Positions 44,759 to 54,970 of a stretch of 64,000 nucleotides of DNA are shown one piece after another; position 1 is the stretch's first letter; every line of letters begins with the position of its first letter. Below the pieces are notes generated by a model. It saw only the letters and a program-made list of their open reading frames with translations. It made no database searches and had not been told where the DNA came from. Location of the stretch: the NCBI GenBank assembly GCA_963575645.1, contig OY754465.1, positions 45,844,401 to 45,908,400 of the forward strand, in the 5' to 3' direction. This DNA is from Xanthostigma xanthostigma (taxonomy: Eukaryota; Arthropoda; Insecta; Raphidioptera; Raphidiidae). Made by a program: the position numbers and the translations under genes.

Positions 44759-46531
44759 GACTGCCCCAATCCACCCACACTGACGTGAACACGACTTCTT
44801 GTTGGGTAATGAACCTTTTTGTTATGGGCTTGAATTTTTTTAATAATTAATTGGTATTACTCTTTTTCGTTCACCGTGCAATGATAAAAAAAACAAAACA
44901 ATTTCGATTGCGACATAAACTATTATATTTAACACCGCCTTTTAACGCTGTTGGAACACTTTCCTCAAGTTTTACAGGGGTCCCACGGTGAGAGACGAGG
45001 TAGACGAAAAGTATATTTTGGGCGTACACTTTTATTGCGATGTCTCACTCCAACATCGCCTCGTCTCATTTTGCACACATACTGGACTTATGATGCAAAA
45101 AAAGCCATTGCAAGGGTACCGCTTCCAATAGATTACACCATTTTTTTGGCCATATTCGAAAATTTTTTGAACTTTTTCGAAAAAGGAAGGTTCACTTTCG
45201 GTTTCTGACGGAACAGTTTTATCAAATAAGTGTTAATAAAGCTGTAGTGTGATTTTGAAAATTAGCATTTTTCGCGCAATTATTATCATTTTTTTTCTAG
45301 AAAATAATACATTAATTAAAAAAGTACTCCGCTAGGAACCGAGATTGGTCTTTTATCTTCCTTATAAAAAAATAATTTTTGCAAAATGTTGACTAATAAA
45401 TCAATAATCAATTGGGAGCCGAATCCCTATTTTATGTGTAATCTCAGAGCGTTCCGACAGCCTTAACACAATAATGACGCTGTAAAATAAAAATAGTCAA
45501 CAACATGTGATTTAGAAAAAGAAAATTTAAAATATGTAGAAACAATAATAAAAAAAAAATTTAAACGAAGGGATCGATAAAGGGGCTGATACATTTAATA
45601 TAAAATATAATATAAAATTTCCATAAAATTGTCACGCTTCTAGTTATTTAATAAAAACAAGAATGAAGAGTTTATGAACATTCTGTGATATATTTTTACA
45701 TTGACATATTAAGTTTTAAATTATTACCTTTTACTGAGTGCAGGCTTTTCTATGCAACATTTTTGCAATCAAATCACGTTCTGCTGTCTTGACATAAACA
45801 CAAAGGGAGTTAAAATAGTTAATAACCTGTATTAAAATAGTTTGTACTGAACAAAGAACTGTTCAAAACTTTTTGTTATGCTAGCAGATATTCATATTTC
45901 CAAGCGCAATATTTAATTATAATCAAATTTAAACGGTTTTCAGTAGTTTTATTTTAAAGTGATTGTTAAAAAAGCACAACCGTTATTCTCGAAGATTTAT
46001 TTTATTCTTTTATATATTTTAAGAACTGATTTGTTTAAATTATTAAAACATGACTCTTGGGGGCGAGTGGAGTGAAAGAGCTGGAAAATATTAATAACTG
46101 ATAGACATATTTATTACAGAATGATTTTTATTAGTGACCCGAAAAACACGTAGAACTATATAGAGTCATCTATATATAAAATTTTTTGTATGTACCTATG
46201 TGTGAACGGATTTAACTTAAAAACAAATTGATTCCGGAAGTGCTACAGGCTATGTTTTATTTCACTATTTTATCGCAAAGTAAATTAATCCTAACGTTTT
46301 GTCAATGCAGCCCGGTATTCACTCTTCACCCGCGCCTGTGTTATATGTTAAGTCGTCACACAGCCAGTCGCAAGTTATTCGACTTCTGACATCACACGAC
46401 GTGCAATGTTCAAGTACTCCGGAGACATTTTTATTAACTTACGAAATAAAATTTGTGGGATGGTTTTAGATCATATCGCATTATGCTTTCATAACAGGGG
46501 GCTGTTATTCCCGGACAACGTTAGGTAAATA
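44759..46531. other. AT-rich sequence, no gene recognised
   Basis: The 85-codon frame at 44951-45208 has no recognisable domain. Near 46160-46260 a Helitron-like opening (ATATATAAAATTTTTTGTATG) may pair with the GCGAAGCCGGACCGGGCTGG text near 47910-47933, which would make the whole 46.16-47.93 kb block one larger element. This is uncertain. Confidence 0.35.
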
Positions 46532-46533
46532 TA

Positions 46534-47843
46534 CAGGGTGCTTATTAATTGAGTGCCGATACTTAAGGTGTGAATTCTTAGGTGATTTTAGGAATAAAAG
46601 TTAATATTAACATACCTATGTCCTAAACTTCCTAATTTTTGAGCTAATTATAATTTTCTTATCACTCTTAGATATTTTTATGAAATTTTGTACACACCTT
46701 TTAATCATTAAGAAGCATTTTTACCATTCCGACACACAAGTGGGGAATGGTACCAGTTTAGGTCAAAAATCACTTTTCAAAAATTTTACAATGTCTTTCC
46801 GTTTTGAGGTCCCCCGAATCTAAAAACATATTTTTGAAAAAACTCTGCGTCTCTTAGTCTGTGAAAACGATACAGGTCAAACGGATGAGCGGATTGAAAC
46901 CAAATTTTGGGAAGATGTTTGGTATGCAAATATGAAGAGTTCTATTGTTTTTGGGGAAAATCGGCGCATGCGCAGAAGCGATATATGCTATTATGCTGCT
47001 TTTATATAATAATGGTATACTTTTCATGACGGCTTATTATTCTATTCATTTTTTTAATAAAGTTTTGTTATAATTTGTTTTTCTAAACTTTATAGTATCG
47101 GGAATATTTTGAAAAAAAAATCAGCCGCTCTTTTGTTTTATGTATCTGTCAGAAATAAACTAGTTCGGCATGCTTTTATTAATTTTTACATGACTTGGAA
47201 CATATTATGTAGGTAACCATGGCAACGAATAGCCAATATCATATTGAATACTAGCCATTAGATAACCGCGTCACCTCACGCGATATCAGAAATTTTATTT
47301 TCTTTATTATAATCAAATGTCAACAGTTTTGAAGTTGAAATGGTTCCGTCGCCTAATTGGCAAGAATTTTTTTTCTTCAGTTCAATGAGACTGCTGTTGA
47401 TATTTTGTTGGGTACCCAGTCTACTAATTTTTTTGGTTTTTATTTTTTTATGCGAAAACGGTGCGTCGAACGAAAGTAAGTTTATGGACCGAATTTGCTC
47501 CAAAATAAATAAGGATTTCAAAAATAATTTTGATTTTTAGAAAAATCGGTGGCGTACAATTTTTTTCTTCAACAATATTCAGTTCAAACCTCGTACGGAC
47601 GTCACTGGTAAAAAATTAAAAAAATATTTTACGTCAAAAAATGCTCCTTAATAATTAAAAGGTGTATACAAAATTTCATAAAAATATAAGATAAGAAAAT
47701 GATGATAAAAAAGTTATATTTTTCTTAAAACTTTTAGGTACATCCTGTATAGATAAAAAATTAATTTGATATTAACTTTTCTTCTTAAAATCACCCAAGG
47801 ATTCACTTCCTTAAGTATCGGCACTCAATTAATAAACATTCTA
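46534..47843. mobile_element. TA-flanked TIR element opened by family X
   Basis: The left arm (CAGGGTGCTTATTAATTGAG onward, to about 46722) and right arm (about 47637-47843, ending CAATTAATAAACATTCTA) are inverted copies of about 190 bases. They share GTGCCGATACTTAAGG and ATTAAAAGGTGT. TA lies at 46532-46533 and 47844-47845. The middle is occupied by family X and further sequence. Confidence 0.8.
46722..47400 (+). repeat. Family X dispersed repeat, copy 2, with CTAG junction
   Basis: It begins ACCATTCCGACACACAAGTG, carries CAAACGGATGAGCGGATTG, and reaches a CTAGCCATTA junction at 47251-47254, followed by the TATCAGAAATTT and CAAATGTCAACAG text of copy 1. It lies between the two arms of the TIR element. 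It holds one indel (CGGCGCATGCGCAGAAGCG) absent from copy 1. Confidence 0.8.
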
Positions 47844-47845
47844 TA

Positions 47846-48390
47846 GGTATATTCCATTAAAAAAATCGCGACAGAGTAATATGTATATTTTTAGTAGGCA
47901 ATCTACAAATCCGGGCGAAGCCGGACCGGGCTGGTATAAATTGATACCAGAAAACGAGCAATTGAATTAATGTGCTAAATCTGCACATGCCACGAACAAA
48001 TGTATATATAACGTACGTGCAATGTATGTACTAACTTTTTACAAAAAGTATGTTTCGCTTGTGAACAAAAAGTTTTTGGACGATATTCAACATTGTGGCG
48101 ACATTCAAAATAATTTATTCATGGCTATTATATCTATACTAGTAAAATGGAAAATAAAATTTCAAATAATTCTACATTATCTTATCAAACGTGGAATACT
48201 TCGATGAATAAATTTTTTTCAGTTATGCATATATTTTACATACATAGTTTATGACCATAGATTTCTCTTCTATTTTTATTTTCCGATGAAACGTATTACG
48301 GTAATGGAAAGTCATTTTTTATGCGACTTCAAAAAAAAACCTATTTTTGTGTTTCACGTGAATCTTACTTACTTTTGTGTACTATTTATA
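47846..48390. other. AT-rich sequence, no gene recognised
   Basis: Short open frames only. CCGGGCGAAGCCGGACCGGG near 47911-47930 resembles a Helitron-type end without CTAG. Confidence 0.35.
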
Positions 48391-48727
48391 TCCCGTCAAA
48401 AACATAAATTTGAAAAAAGGGAGCCAAATTCATTATTAAGAATATTATTTTCATACTGTGAAAAATGTGGCTATACCTAAATACAAAAAGAATTGAGATT
48501 TAAAAGGATGCCAAGTTTTTACTTAGAAAGTTTTCGTGTTTTATATTATGGTTTATATTTAATAAATTCATGTTTATATGTGTGAAAACTTGCCAAGTAA
48601 AAACTTGGCATCCTTTTAGATCTCAGTTGTTTTTGTATTGAGGTATGACCCCATTTTTCACAGTATGAAAATAATATTCTTAATATTAACTTGGCTCCAT
48701 TTTTTCACATTTATGTTTTTGATGGGA
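48391..48727. repeat. 337-bp palindrome
   Basis: The arms of about 145 bases run from TCCCGTCAAAAACATAAAT inward to CCAAGTTTTTACTT on the left, and are mirrored on the right ending ATTTATGTTTTTGATGGGA. They share AAGAATATTATTTTCATACTG. Several mismatches between arms, so it is older than the palindrome at 37839. Overlapping open frames are accidental. Confidence 0.85.
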
Positions 48728-49153
48728 TTAATTTTTGTTAAGAAATTATTATTATTTATCATTCAAATGTGATTTGTAATATTAATAATCTTTTTTCCCA
48801 AGATAGCTCGGAAAATTTAAAAAATACTGTAGGTACACACATTTGATTAACGTATTTTTGAAAATAATGATTTCAAATGATAAAAAAATTGATAGAAAGG
48901 AATAAAATAGTTGGCAAAACCAAAAGTGCACATCCCGCAAGTTTTCCACTGTATGATAAAAAAATAACAATTAAAAAATATTTTTAATAAATTTAAAAAG
49001 ATTTAAAAATTTAAAGAAATAAATAATTAAAAATTGAAAAAATATTTTTTTTAAGTTTGCAAAAATAAAAAAAATTAAGAACTATACATAATATAATATA
49101 TAATTAATATCAAGTGGAATAAAATAAAACAAAATAAAAAGAAAAAAGTCAAT
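48728..49153. other. Very AT-rich sequence
   Basis: Near-uninterrupted A/T homopolymer and dinucleotide text leading into the tRNA-like module. No feature. Confidence 0.4.
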
Positions 49154-49227
49154 GATACCGTAAGGAATCGAACCCAGGACCTTGCCCTTGGGAATCCAAC
49201 GGCATAACCATTACGCCACGGCTGCCT
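49154..49227 (-). repeat. tRNA-like sequence (Gly-like), pseudogene
   Basis: On the minus strand it has GGCAGCCGTGGCGTAATGG, a loop GATTCCCAA that would read CCC, and a box B GGGTTCGATTCC. The acceptor stem and anticodon stem pair poorly. A/T-rich text follows it as in the other modules. Probably a SINE head or captured pseudo-tRNA. Confidence 0.6.
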
Positions 49228-49483
49228 AATAGGGCAGTGGTGTTATCACGGTTTACAAGTGTAGCACTTGTTTTATGGATTACACTATATTTTCATAGCA
49301 ATTATTATATTGTTTTTAAACTATATTAGCTGTCAAAAATAATAAAAAATAAAACTGTTTATAAAAATTAAACTACTGAACACATTTTAGTGAATTTAAA
49401 TAGGGTTCTGGTCTGATAGTAAACAAAGTGAATAAAATATAACCCAAAGCAATCCGACCAAAATTGCGATCTGTAGAGTCGTG

Positions 49484-49526
49484 ACGTACGTACATACGTA
49501 CGTACATACGTACGTACATACGTACA
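49484..49526 (+). repeat. (CGTA/CATA)n microsatellite
   Basis: Alternating ACGTACGTACAT units, about 12 bases each, repeated three to four times. Confidence 0.9.
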
Positions 49527-50034
49527 GACCAACCGACAACTGCTGTTTGTGATTTTCAATTACAATTTTAATAGTATTTATGAACTCAAATTGAATTAAA
49601 AATGGTTCTATTTTATAGATTAGAATCTCCTCTTTTCAAAAAGCTTCAATTTGAATGGATTTCGTGTGAAATTAACTTAAATATAACTTCTTATATGAAC
49701 GAAAGTCAGCTCTGACGCACAAAGCGATAATAAAGCACATACCGCTAGTTTAGCGGTATGTGCAATTATTATTTACAATCACCTTCCCTAATCTACAGTC
49801 GGTGAAAATAAATCTATGACTATAATAAAGTAATGATTGTGTACCGATTTCAATGAATTCTAATAAATATAATACCTATATGTATTTATATATCAGACAG
49901 TTTAGGTTCTGTCATAATAATTGGAATCTATAGTAGGATTATTTAGAAGACTACGCGTACTTTGCTGTCTCTGTTGCTCATATGAATTTAAATGTCAACT
50001 GACAGAGACATGACTATAGGGTTGGTAAAATGGC
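49527..50034. other. AT-rich sequence with a small hairpin
   Basis: At 49734-49763 CACATACCGCTAG and its complement form a stem of 13 pairs around TT. No gene. Confidence 0.4.
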
Positions 50035-50115
50035 ATTTTTTTTATTTCACGCACTAGTGCGAAATGAGTCATTTTATTATCGCTATGCAGACATGAAAGG
50101 CAGGTGCAAAATTAC
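50035..50115 (+). repeat. Family Y, partial copy
   Basis: It carries TTTCACGCACTAGTGCGAAA and a TTTTATTATCGCTATGCAGACATG block as in the fullest copy. The preceding text at 49955-50034 (TCTGTTGCTCATATGAATTTAAATG) resembles 40795-40830. Ends not resolved. Confidence 0.6.
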
Positions 50116-50622
50116 ACTTTTTTTGGGTTTCTCTGAGACATTTGTTGAAATAGTACTTATCTTTTTTAAAAAAATATTTTTGTTTCTGAATGTAGAAATC
50201 AAAATAATTCAGAAGAAAAATTAACATTCAAATTAATTAAAAAAACTATACGAATTAAGCCATATTATTTAAATGAAGTTCATTTTTGATTTTAAATTGG
50301 TAAAGAAGCACTTTAATATGCGGTTATTTTGTGCCAGTGTATCAAGTTCTAAAACCATAATTTAACGGAGTTACAGAAGTTACCTTTTCAGCGAGATTTT
50401 ACAGAAGTTTATAATATTATGTTAATGCATTTCACATTTTGTCGGTTGGTATGTTGTTGAATAACTTTTGTTGGCGCACCACAAACATGTGTAAAGTTAA
50501 GCGAAAAACAAAACTGCATTTAAGTGAGTTGAAATTATAATATGAACACTAATGTTCCAGGTAGCGGCACACATATTATTTGGATGTAGGCACTTATGTT
50601 ATGTAATTTCACATCGACTTTT
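50116..50622. other. AT-rich sequence, no feature recognised
   Basis: No domain-bearing open frame or paired repeats. Confidence 0.35.
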
Positions 50623-51338
50623 TAGTTTAGTTCACAAGTCCTTTTTTGATGAATTCCGGTCCTCCTTCACCGAAAATTGTGATCATGGTGTTATTCGATT
50701 AGAATGTCATCTAGAAACTTTTTGAAAAAATTGAAATGGGAGACGAAAAAATTGCAAAAGTTATAAAAATTTTAGTAAAAAAAATAGGGATGTAGTTTTT
50801 TGCGAATATCTCAAAAACTATTGCAGATATCTGAAACCACAAAAAAGATTCTGAAATAGCAGGAAATTTTCTACAAATAAGTCCCATCTTCCGAAAGTCT
50901 ACCACCAATATTTCTAATTTTAATTTAGAGGTGAAAATAGGGCTAAAAGATTGTTTTTTTTTTTTATTTTTTATACAAGCTAAAAGACACGAAAATATTG
51001 AAAATTATATAAAAAATAGAAAAAACATTTTTTAGTCCTATTTTCACCACTAAATTAAAATTAGAAATATTGGTGGTAGAGTTCCGGGAGATGGGGCTTA
51101 TTTGTAGAAAATTTTCTGCTGTTTCAGAATCTTTAAGTGATTTTTTTGAGATATTCGCGAAAAATCAAACCCCTCTTTTTTTAAATAAATGTTTATAACT
51201 TTTTCAATTTTTTCGTCCCCCACTTCAATTTTTTAAAAAAGTTTCTAGATGTCATTCCGAATCGAATTACACTATGATCATAGTTTTCGGTGAAGGAGGA
51301 CTGGAATTCATCAAAAAGGGACATGTGAACTAGACTAG
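50623..51338. repeat. 716-bp inverted repeat, ~330-bp arms
   Basis: The left arm (TTTAGTTTAGTTCACAAGTC, then GATGAATTCCGGTCCTCCTTCACCG) is mirrored on the right (CGGTGAAGGAGGACTGGAATTC, then ACATGTGAACTAGACTA). Shared inner text includes CCACCAATATTTCTAATTTT and AAATTTTCTAC. A short A/T spacer lies near 50965-51030. Opposed short frames inside are mirror images. It directly precedes family X copy 3. Confidence 0.85.
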
Positions 51339-51351
51339 ATTTCAGTATTTT

Positions 51352-52080
51352 ACAATTCCAACATAAGTGGGGAATGGTAGGTACTAATTTTTGGTCAAAA
51401 TTCACTGTTAAAAATTGTACAATATTTTTTCGATTTGAGATTTCTCGAATTCCAAAAACATATTTTTGGAAAAAGTCTGCGCGTCTGTTTGTGTATGGCT
51501 GTGAACACGATACAGATCCAACGTATGAGCGGATGGAAAACAAATTTTGGGAGGATGTTTGATATCCAAAGGTGAAGAGCCACATTGTTTTCGGGGGAAT
51601 TCGACGCATACGTAGAAGAGATATTTGCTATATCGTTATTTTTTTATGTAATAATGGTATACTTTTCATAACGGCTCGGTGTTGCTATTCTATTTATTTT
51701 TAGAAGAAAGTTTTTTGATGAATATTTTTTTCTAAACTTCAAAGCTTCGGTAATATATTGAAAATGGAAAAAGAAACTAGCAATACTTTTGTTCTGTAGA
51801 TCTGTATAAAAGAAATTAATTAGGTAGCTGACAAACATGATTTGGTTAATTTTTACAGGACGTAACCACGCAAACGGATAGCAAATATCATATTATTTAA
51901 TACTAGCCGTTACCCGCGTCACCCCACGCGTTAACAGAATTTTTTTTTAATTATAATATTTAGGTATATATTTATTTTTTAAGCTGGAATAGTCCCGTCG
52001 CCTAATTGGCTGGAATGCTTTTTCTACAAAAGCTGTGTCCTGTGATACGTTTGATTTTAAGAAAAGAAAAAACGTTCAGA
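51352..52080 (+). repeat. Family X dispersed repeat, copy 3, with CTAG junction
   Basis: It contains ACAATTCCAACATAAGTGGG, a GAGCGGATGGAAAACAAATTTTGGGAGGATGTTTG segment, the CTAGCCGTTACCCGCGTCAC junction at 51903-51906, and CCGTCGCCTAATTGGCTGGAATG. It is the copy with the clearest Helitron-type end at the junction. The 138-codon minus-strand frame at 51193-51609 overlaps two repeats and is spurious. Confidence 0.75.
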
Positions 52081-53708
52081 ATTACATTTTCGATTTTCTA
52101 TGTAAATAGGAAATTCTATTACTAGTCGCCATTAAGTTTAATCCTTCGCTATAATAATAATAATAATACTAAATAATCTTTATTAGTATCAGATTAAAAT
52201 AATAAAAGGTGAGATTCAGCCACTGGCCGTATTTCAACCCAACCCCTTTCACCATAAATTTGAAATTCTGAACGACTAAACCTGGCATAGGAGTGATGTT
52301 ATGCAATACAGCAAACAGTATCAGATGTAATGAACGCAAGTAATTTTAAAGTGATTTTCACAGCGCAAACTGACACTGACAGAAATGTATACTTGACCGC
52401 CTGCTAATGCATATTATGTTATTCCCGAATTTGAGCTTTACATTTAAGCCGTGCATAAATATTGGATTATTTGTGGTAGGCGATGCGTAATTAGTTAAAA
52501 TGTCTGCACTGATGTGTTGCAATCAAAGAAGTAAAATATAATAATGGACTGAGTATTCCCTATATTAGTACAATGTTGAAACGATTACCTTTGGACTTTT
52601 TCGGATTAGCTCACGTAATCGTCTCGTAATATAATTTAAACTATTTGTTCTAAGTATTGAGACAACTAAATAAATAAATTTTAATAAAATTAATAAACAA
52701 TTTAAAATATTTATGTTGAATGTTTCATTATAAAATTGTTGTGAACAAGATATCTTAGAATGTACACACTGAAAATTTCTGATATCTTAATGTGATTGGA
52801 ATTGACAAAGTGAAAAATAATCAATTAAACGACACATGCAAAAAGAAATTTGGATCGGTAGATCACCAAGTATTCCAGATTCTCCCTGATGGGGTTTAAA
52901 GGAAATATTTCAGCACTTTTTCACAGCTTATTTTAATACATTCTCTTTTAACCTTTTAAAACCTACTGCCTTTTTTCAGACAAAAAACATATTTTTTCTT
53001 TATTTCACGGCGTCGTTCAACATGCCAAAACCAAAATTGACACGCGCCGTGATAAAACAAATAGACAAGTACAGTAAATACTCAATTCTAATTATTACCT
53101 CTAAACTACGTACAATGTAATCTAAAAGTTTTGAATCGTTACAATGTATAGATGATAACGTCTAATATGAGAGAGAAACGCCCGTCTTTCTGTAAATACC
53201 GATAACATATAGGTGCACAGTTTTGAAAGATATAAAACGACTATTAATAAAGTTTATAAATCTTATTTGTTGATGCAAATATTTTTTAGATTTTAAGTTT
53301 GTGTAATCAAATTTAACTTCGTGAAAAACTTACTTTAGTACACCTAAGGTAAAATGTCGTATTTAGGTACGTATACCGGTAAAATGACAGATTGGAATAA
53401 TTATTTCGCGATTTTTTACATAATATGTAGCATTGCTTAGTAGTCGGCGAGATGGCGACAGAAATGGTCAAGGAACACTTGGTGGCAGAAACGCTCTCTT
53501 TCGTGTAGTCTGAGCCCCCCCTCTACAACTCCGCTTAGTGAAGTAGGTGTTTAGCGCGTTGCGGCTCACCGCTGAGGCGCTTAAAAAAACGGCAAAATTC
53601 AAAAGTCCTCTACGAAATAGCAGAAAATGACTGAACCTCTTAGCTGCAGGAAAAATATTTTCTGTAAATTAAATTTATACTCCTGCAGAGACTGACAGTA
53701 CTATATAA
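52081..53708. other. Non-coding sequence, no gene recognised
   Basis: Mostly AT-rich. At 53440-53600 a GC-richer stretch holds an 18-codon frame from ATG at 53453 without domain. No terminal repeats found. Confidence 0.35.
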
Positions 53709-53730
53709 TAAATAAATCTATACTAATATA

Positions 53731-54597
53731 CAGGGTGAGTCAGACCACCCGTATCAGTCGTTTTTTTCGAAAACGGTTAGTCGTAGAGAGTTGTGTCAAA
53801 AATCTGTATTATAAAAGCCCTAATGAAGAATCGAATGGTGATATTTTCTCCCCCCGGAAAGGTCGGCTTCCCTGTTAGTTTGCTCGGGAATGTTCAGAAC
53901 TCCGGAATGTTAAATGGCACGATAGGTCGAAAGTGGTATTGTTGAAAAGATCTTTAAAAAATAAGCAAGTTTTGTAAGACATTTTTTTTTGTTACTGCTA
54001 CCCCTGTTAAGTAATATTCGTTTGAAATTATTAAATTAACATGTCAGAATAACAAAAAAGTCGGCATTTAAAATCTAGTTACCTAATTAAACAATGTCAC
54101 AATAAGTTTTCAATAATTGCAATTGTTTTTTTTGTCGGAAAATACTTCCAGGTACTCATAACATATCTAGAAGAGCTCTGCAGTGTTTAGAAGTAAATTG
54201 AAGACAGTTTGAACATTTGTGACATTGTTTAATTAGGTAACTAGATTTTAAATGCCAACTGTTAAATTAAGTTTGTTATTCTTACATGTTAATTTAATAA
54301 TTTCAAACGAATATTACTTAACAGGGGTGGCAGTAACAAAAAAAAAATGTCCTACAAAACATGCTTATTTTTTAAAGATCTTTTCAACAATTCCACTTTC
54401 GACCTATCGTGCCATTTAACATTCTGGAGTTCTGAACATTTCGGAGCAAACTAACAGGGAAGCCGACCTTTCAAGGGGAAAAAATATCACCATTCGATTC
54501 TTCATTAGGGCTTTTATAATTCAGATTTTTGACACAACTCTCTACGACTAACCGTTTTCGAAAAAAACGACTGATACGGGTTGTCTGACTCACCCTG
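53731..54597. mobile_element. Fold-back element, 867 bp, ~370-bp arms
   Basis: The ends are CAGGGTGAGTCAGACCACCC and its near-complement ending GACTCACCCTG. TA lies on both sides (53729-53730, 54598-54599). The arms run through GACACAACTCTCTACGACTA, CCTATCGTGCCATTTAAC and CTAGTTACCTAATTAAACAA to a ~110-base centre. The unfilled site is seen at about 26108-26120. No transposase; the ends recall other TA-inserting CAGGGTG elements such as the one at 46534. Confidence 0.93.
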
Positions 54598-54810
54598 TAT
54601 AAAGCTGAAGAGTTTGTTTGTTTGTTTGGTTGAACGCACTAATCTCAGAAACTACTGGTTTGAATTGAAAAAAAAAATGTTTGTTGCATAGCCCATTTTT
54701 TCGAGGAAGGCTATAGGCTATATAATATCACGCTACGACTAATTGAAGCGGAGCAGCAATGAAAAATGTTGTAAGCTGTATCTTAAAATTTGTCCGTCAC
54801 ACATTCACAA

Positions 54811-54882
54811 GCCCGGATAGCTCAGTCGGTAGAGCATGAGGCTCTTAATGCCAGGGCCGTAGGTTCAAGCCCGACGTCGGCG
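54811..54882 (+). repeat. tRNA-Lys(CTT)-like module
   Basis: It has GCCCGGATAGCTCAGTCGG (box A), the loop CTCTTAA giving anticodon CTT, and box B GGTTCAAGCCC. The stems have mismatches (TGAGG against TGCCA; acceptor ends do not pair), so it is not a functional tRNA. It has the same relative place inside the Helitron-like family as the copy at 37664-37735. Confidence 0.7.
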
Positions 54883-54970
54883 AATATATTTTTATTTTCT
54901 ACATTGCTTTCTTCATGTCAAATTTTTTAAATTTTATAACGACTAACTAAAATTGAATGAATCTAATTAT

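Larger units (their letters stand above)
53709..54970 (+). mobile_element. Helitron-like element (family H-A) with nested elements
   Basis: The opening AAATCTATACTAATA continues after a fold-back insertion as TAAAGCTGAAGAGTTTGTTTG, matching 26108 onward. GAGGAAGGCTATAGGCTATA follows, then the tRNA-Lys-like module (54811-54882) and the same A/T tail as in the 37-kb copy (TTTCTACATTGCTTTCTTC, ACGACTAACTAAAATTGAAT). The CTAG end is not found in this copy. Confidence 0.6.

Noticed and set aside
51193..51609. 138-codon minus-strand frame
   Set aside because: It bridges the 716-bp inverted repeat and family X; the other family X copies do not continue the frame.
53453..53509. Short coding exon beginning MATEMVKEHL
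   Set aside because: Eighteen codons only, ending in a stop with no splice signal or homology that I recognise.
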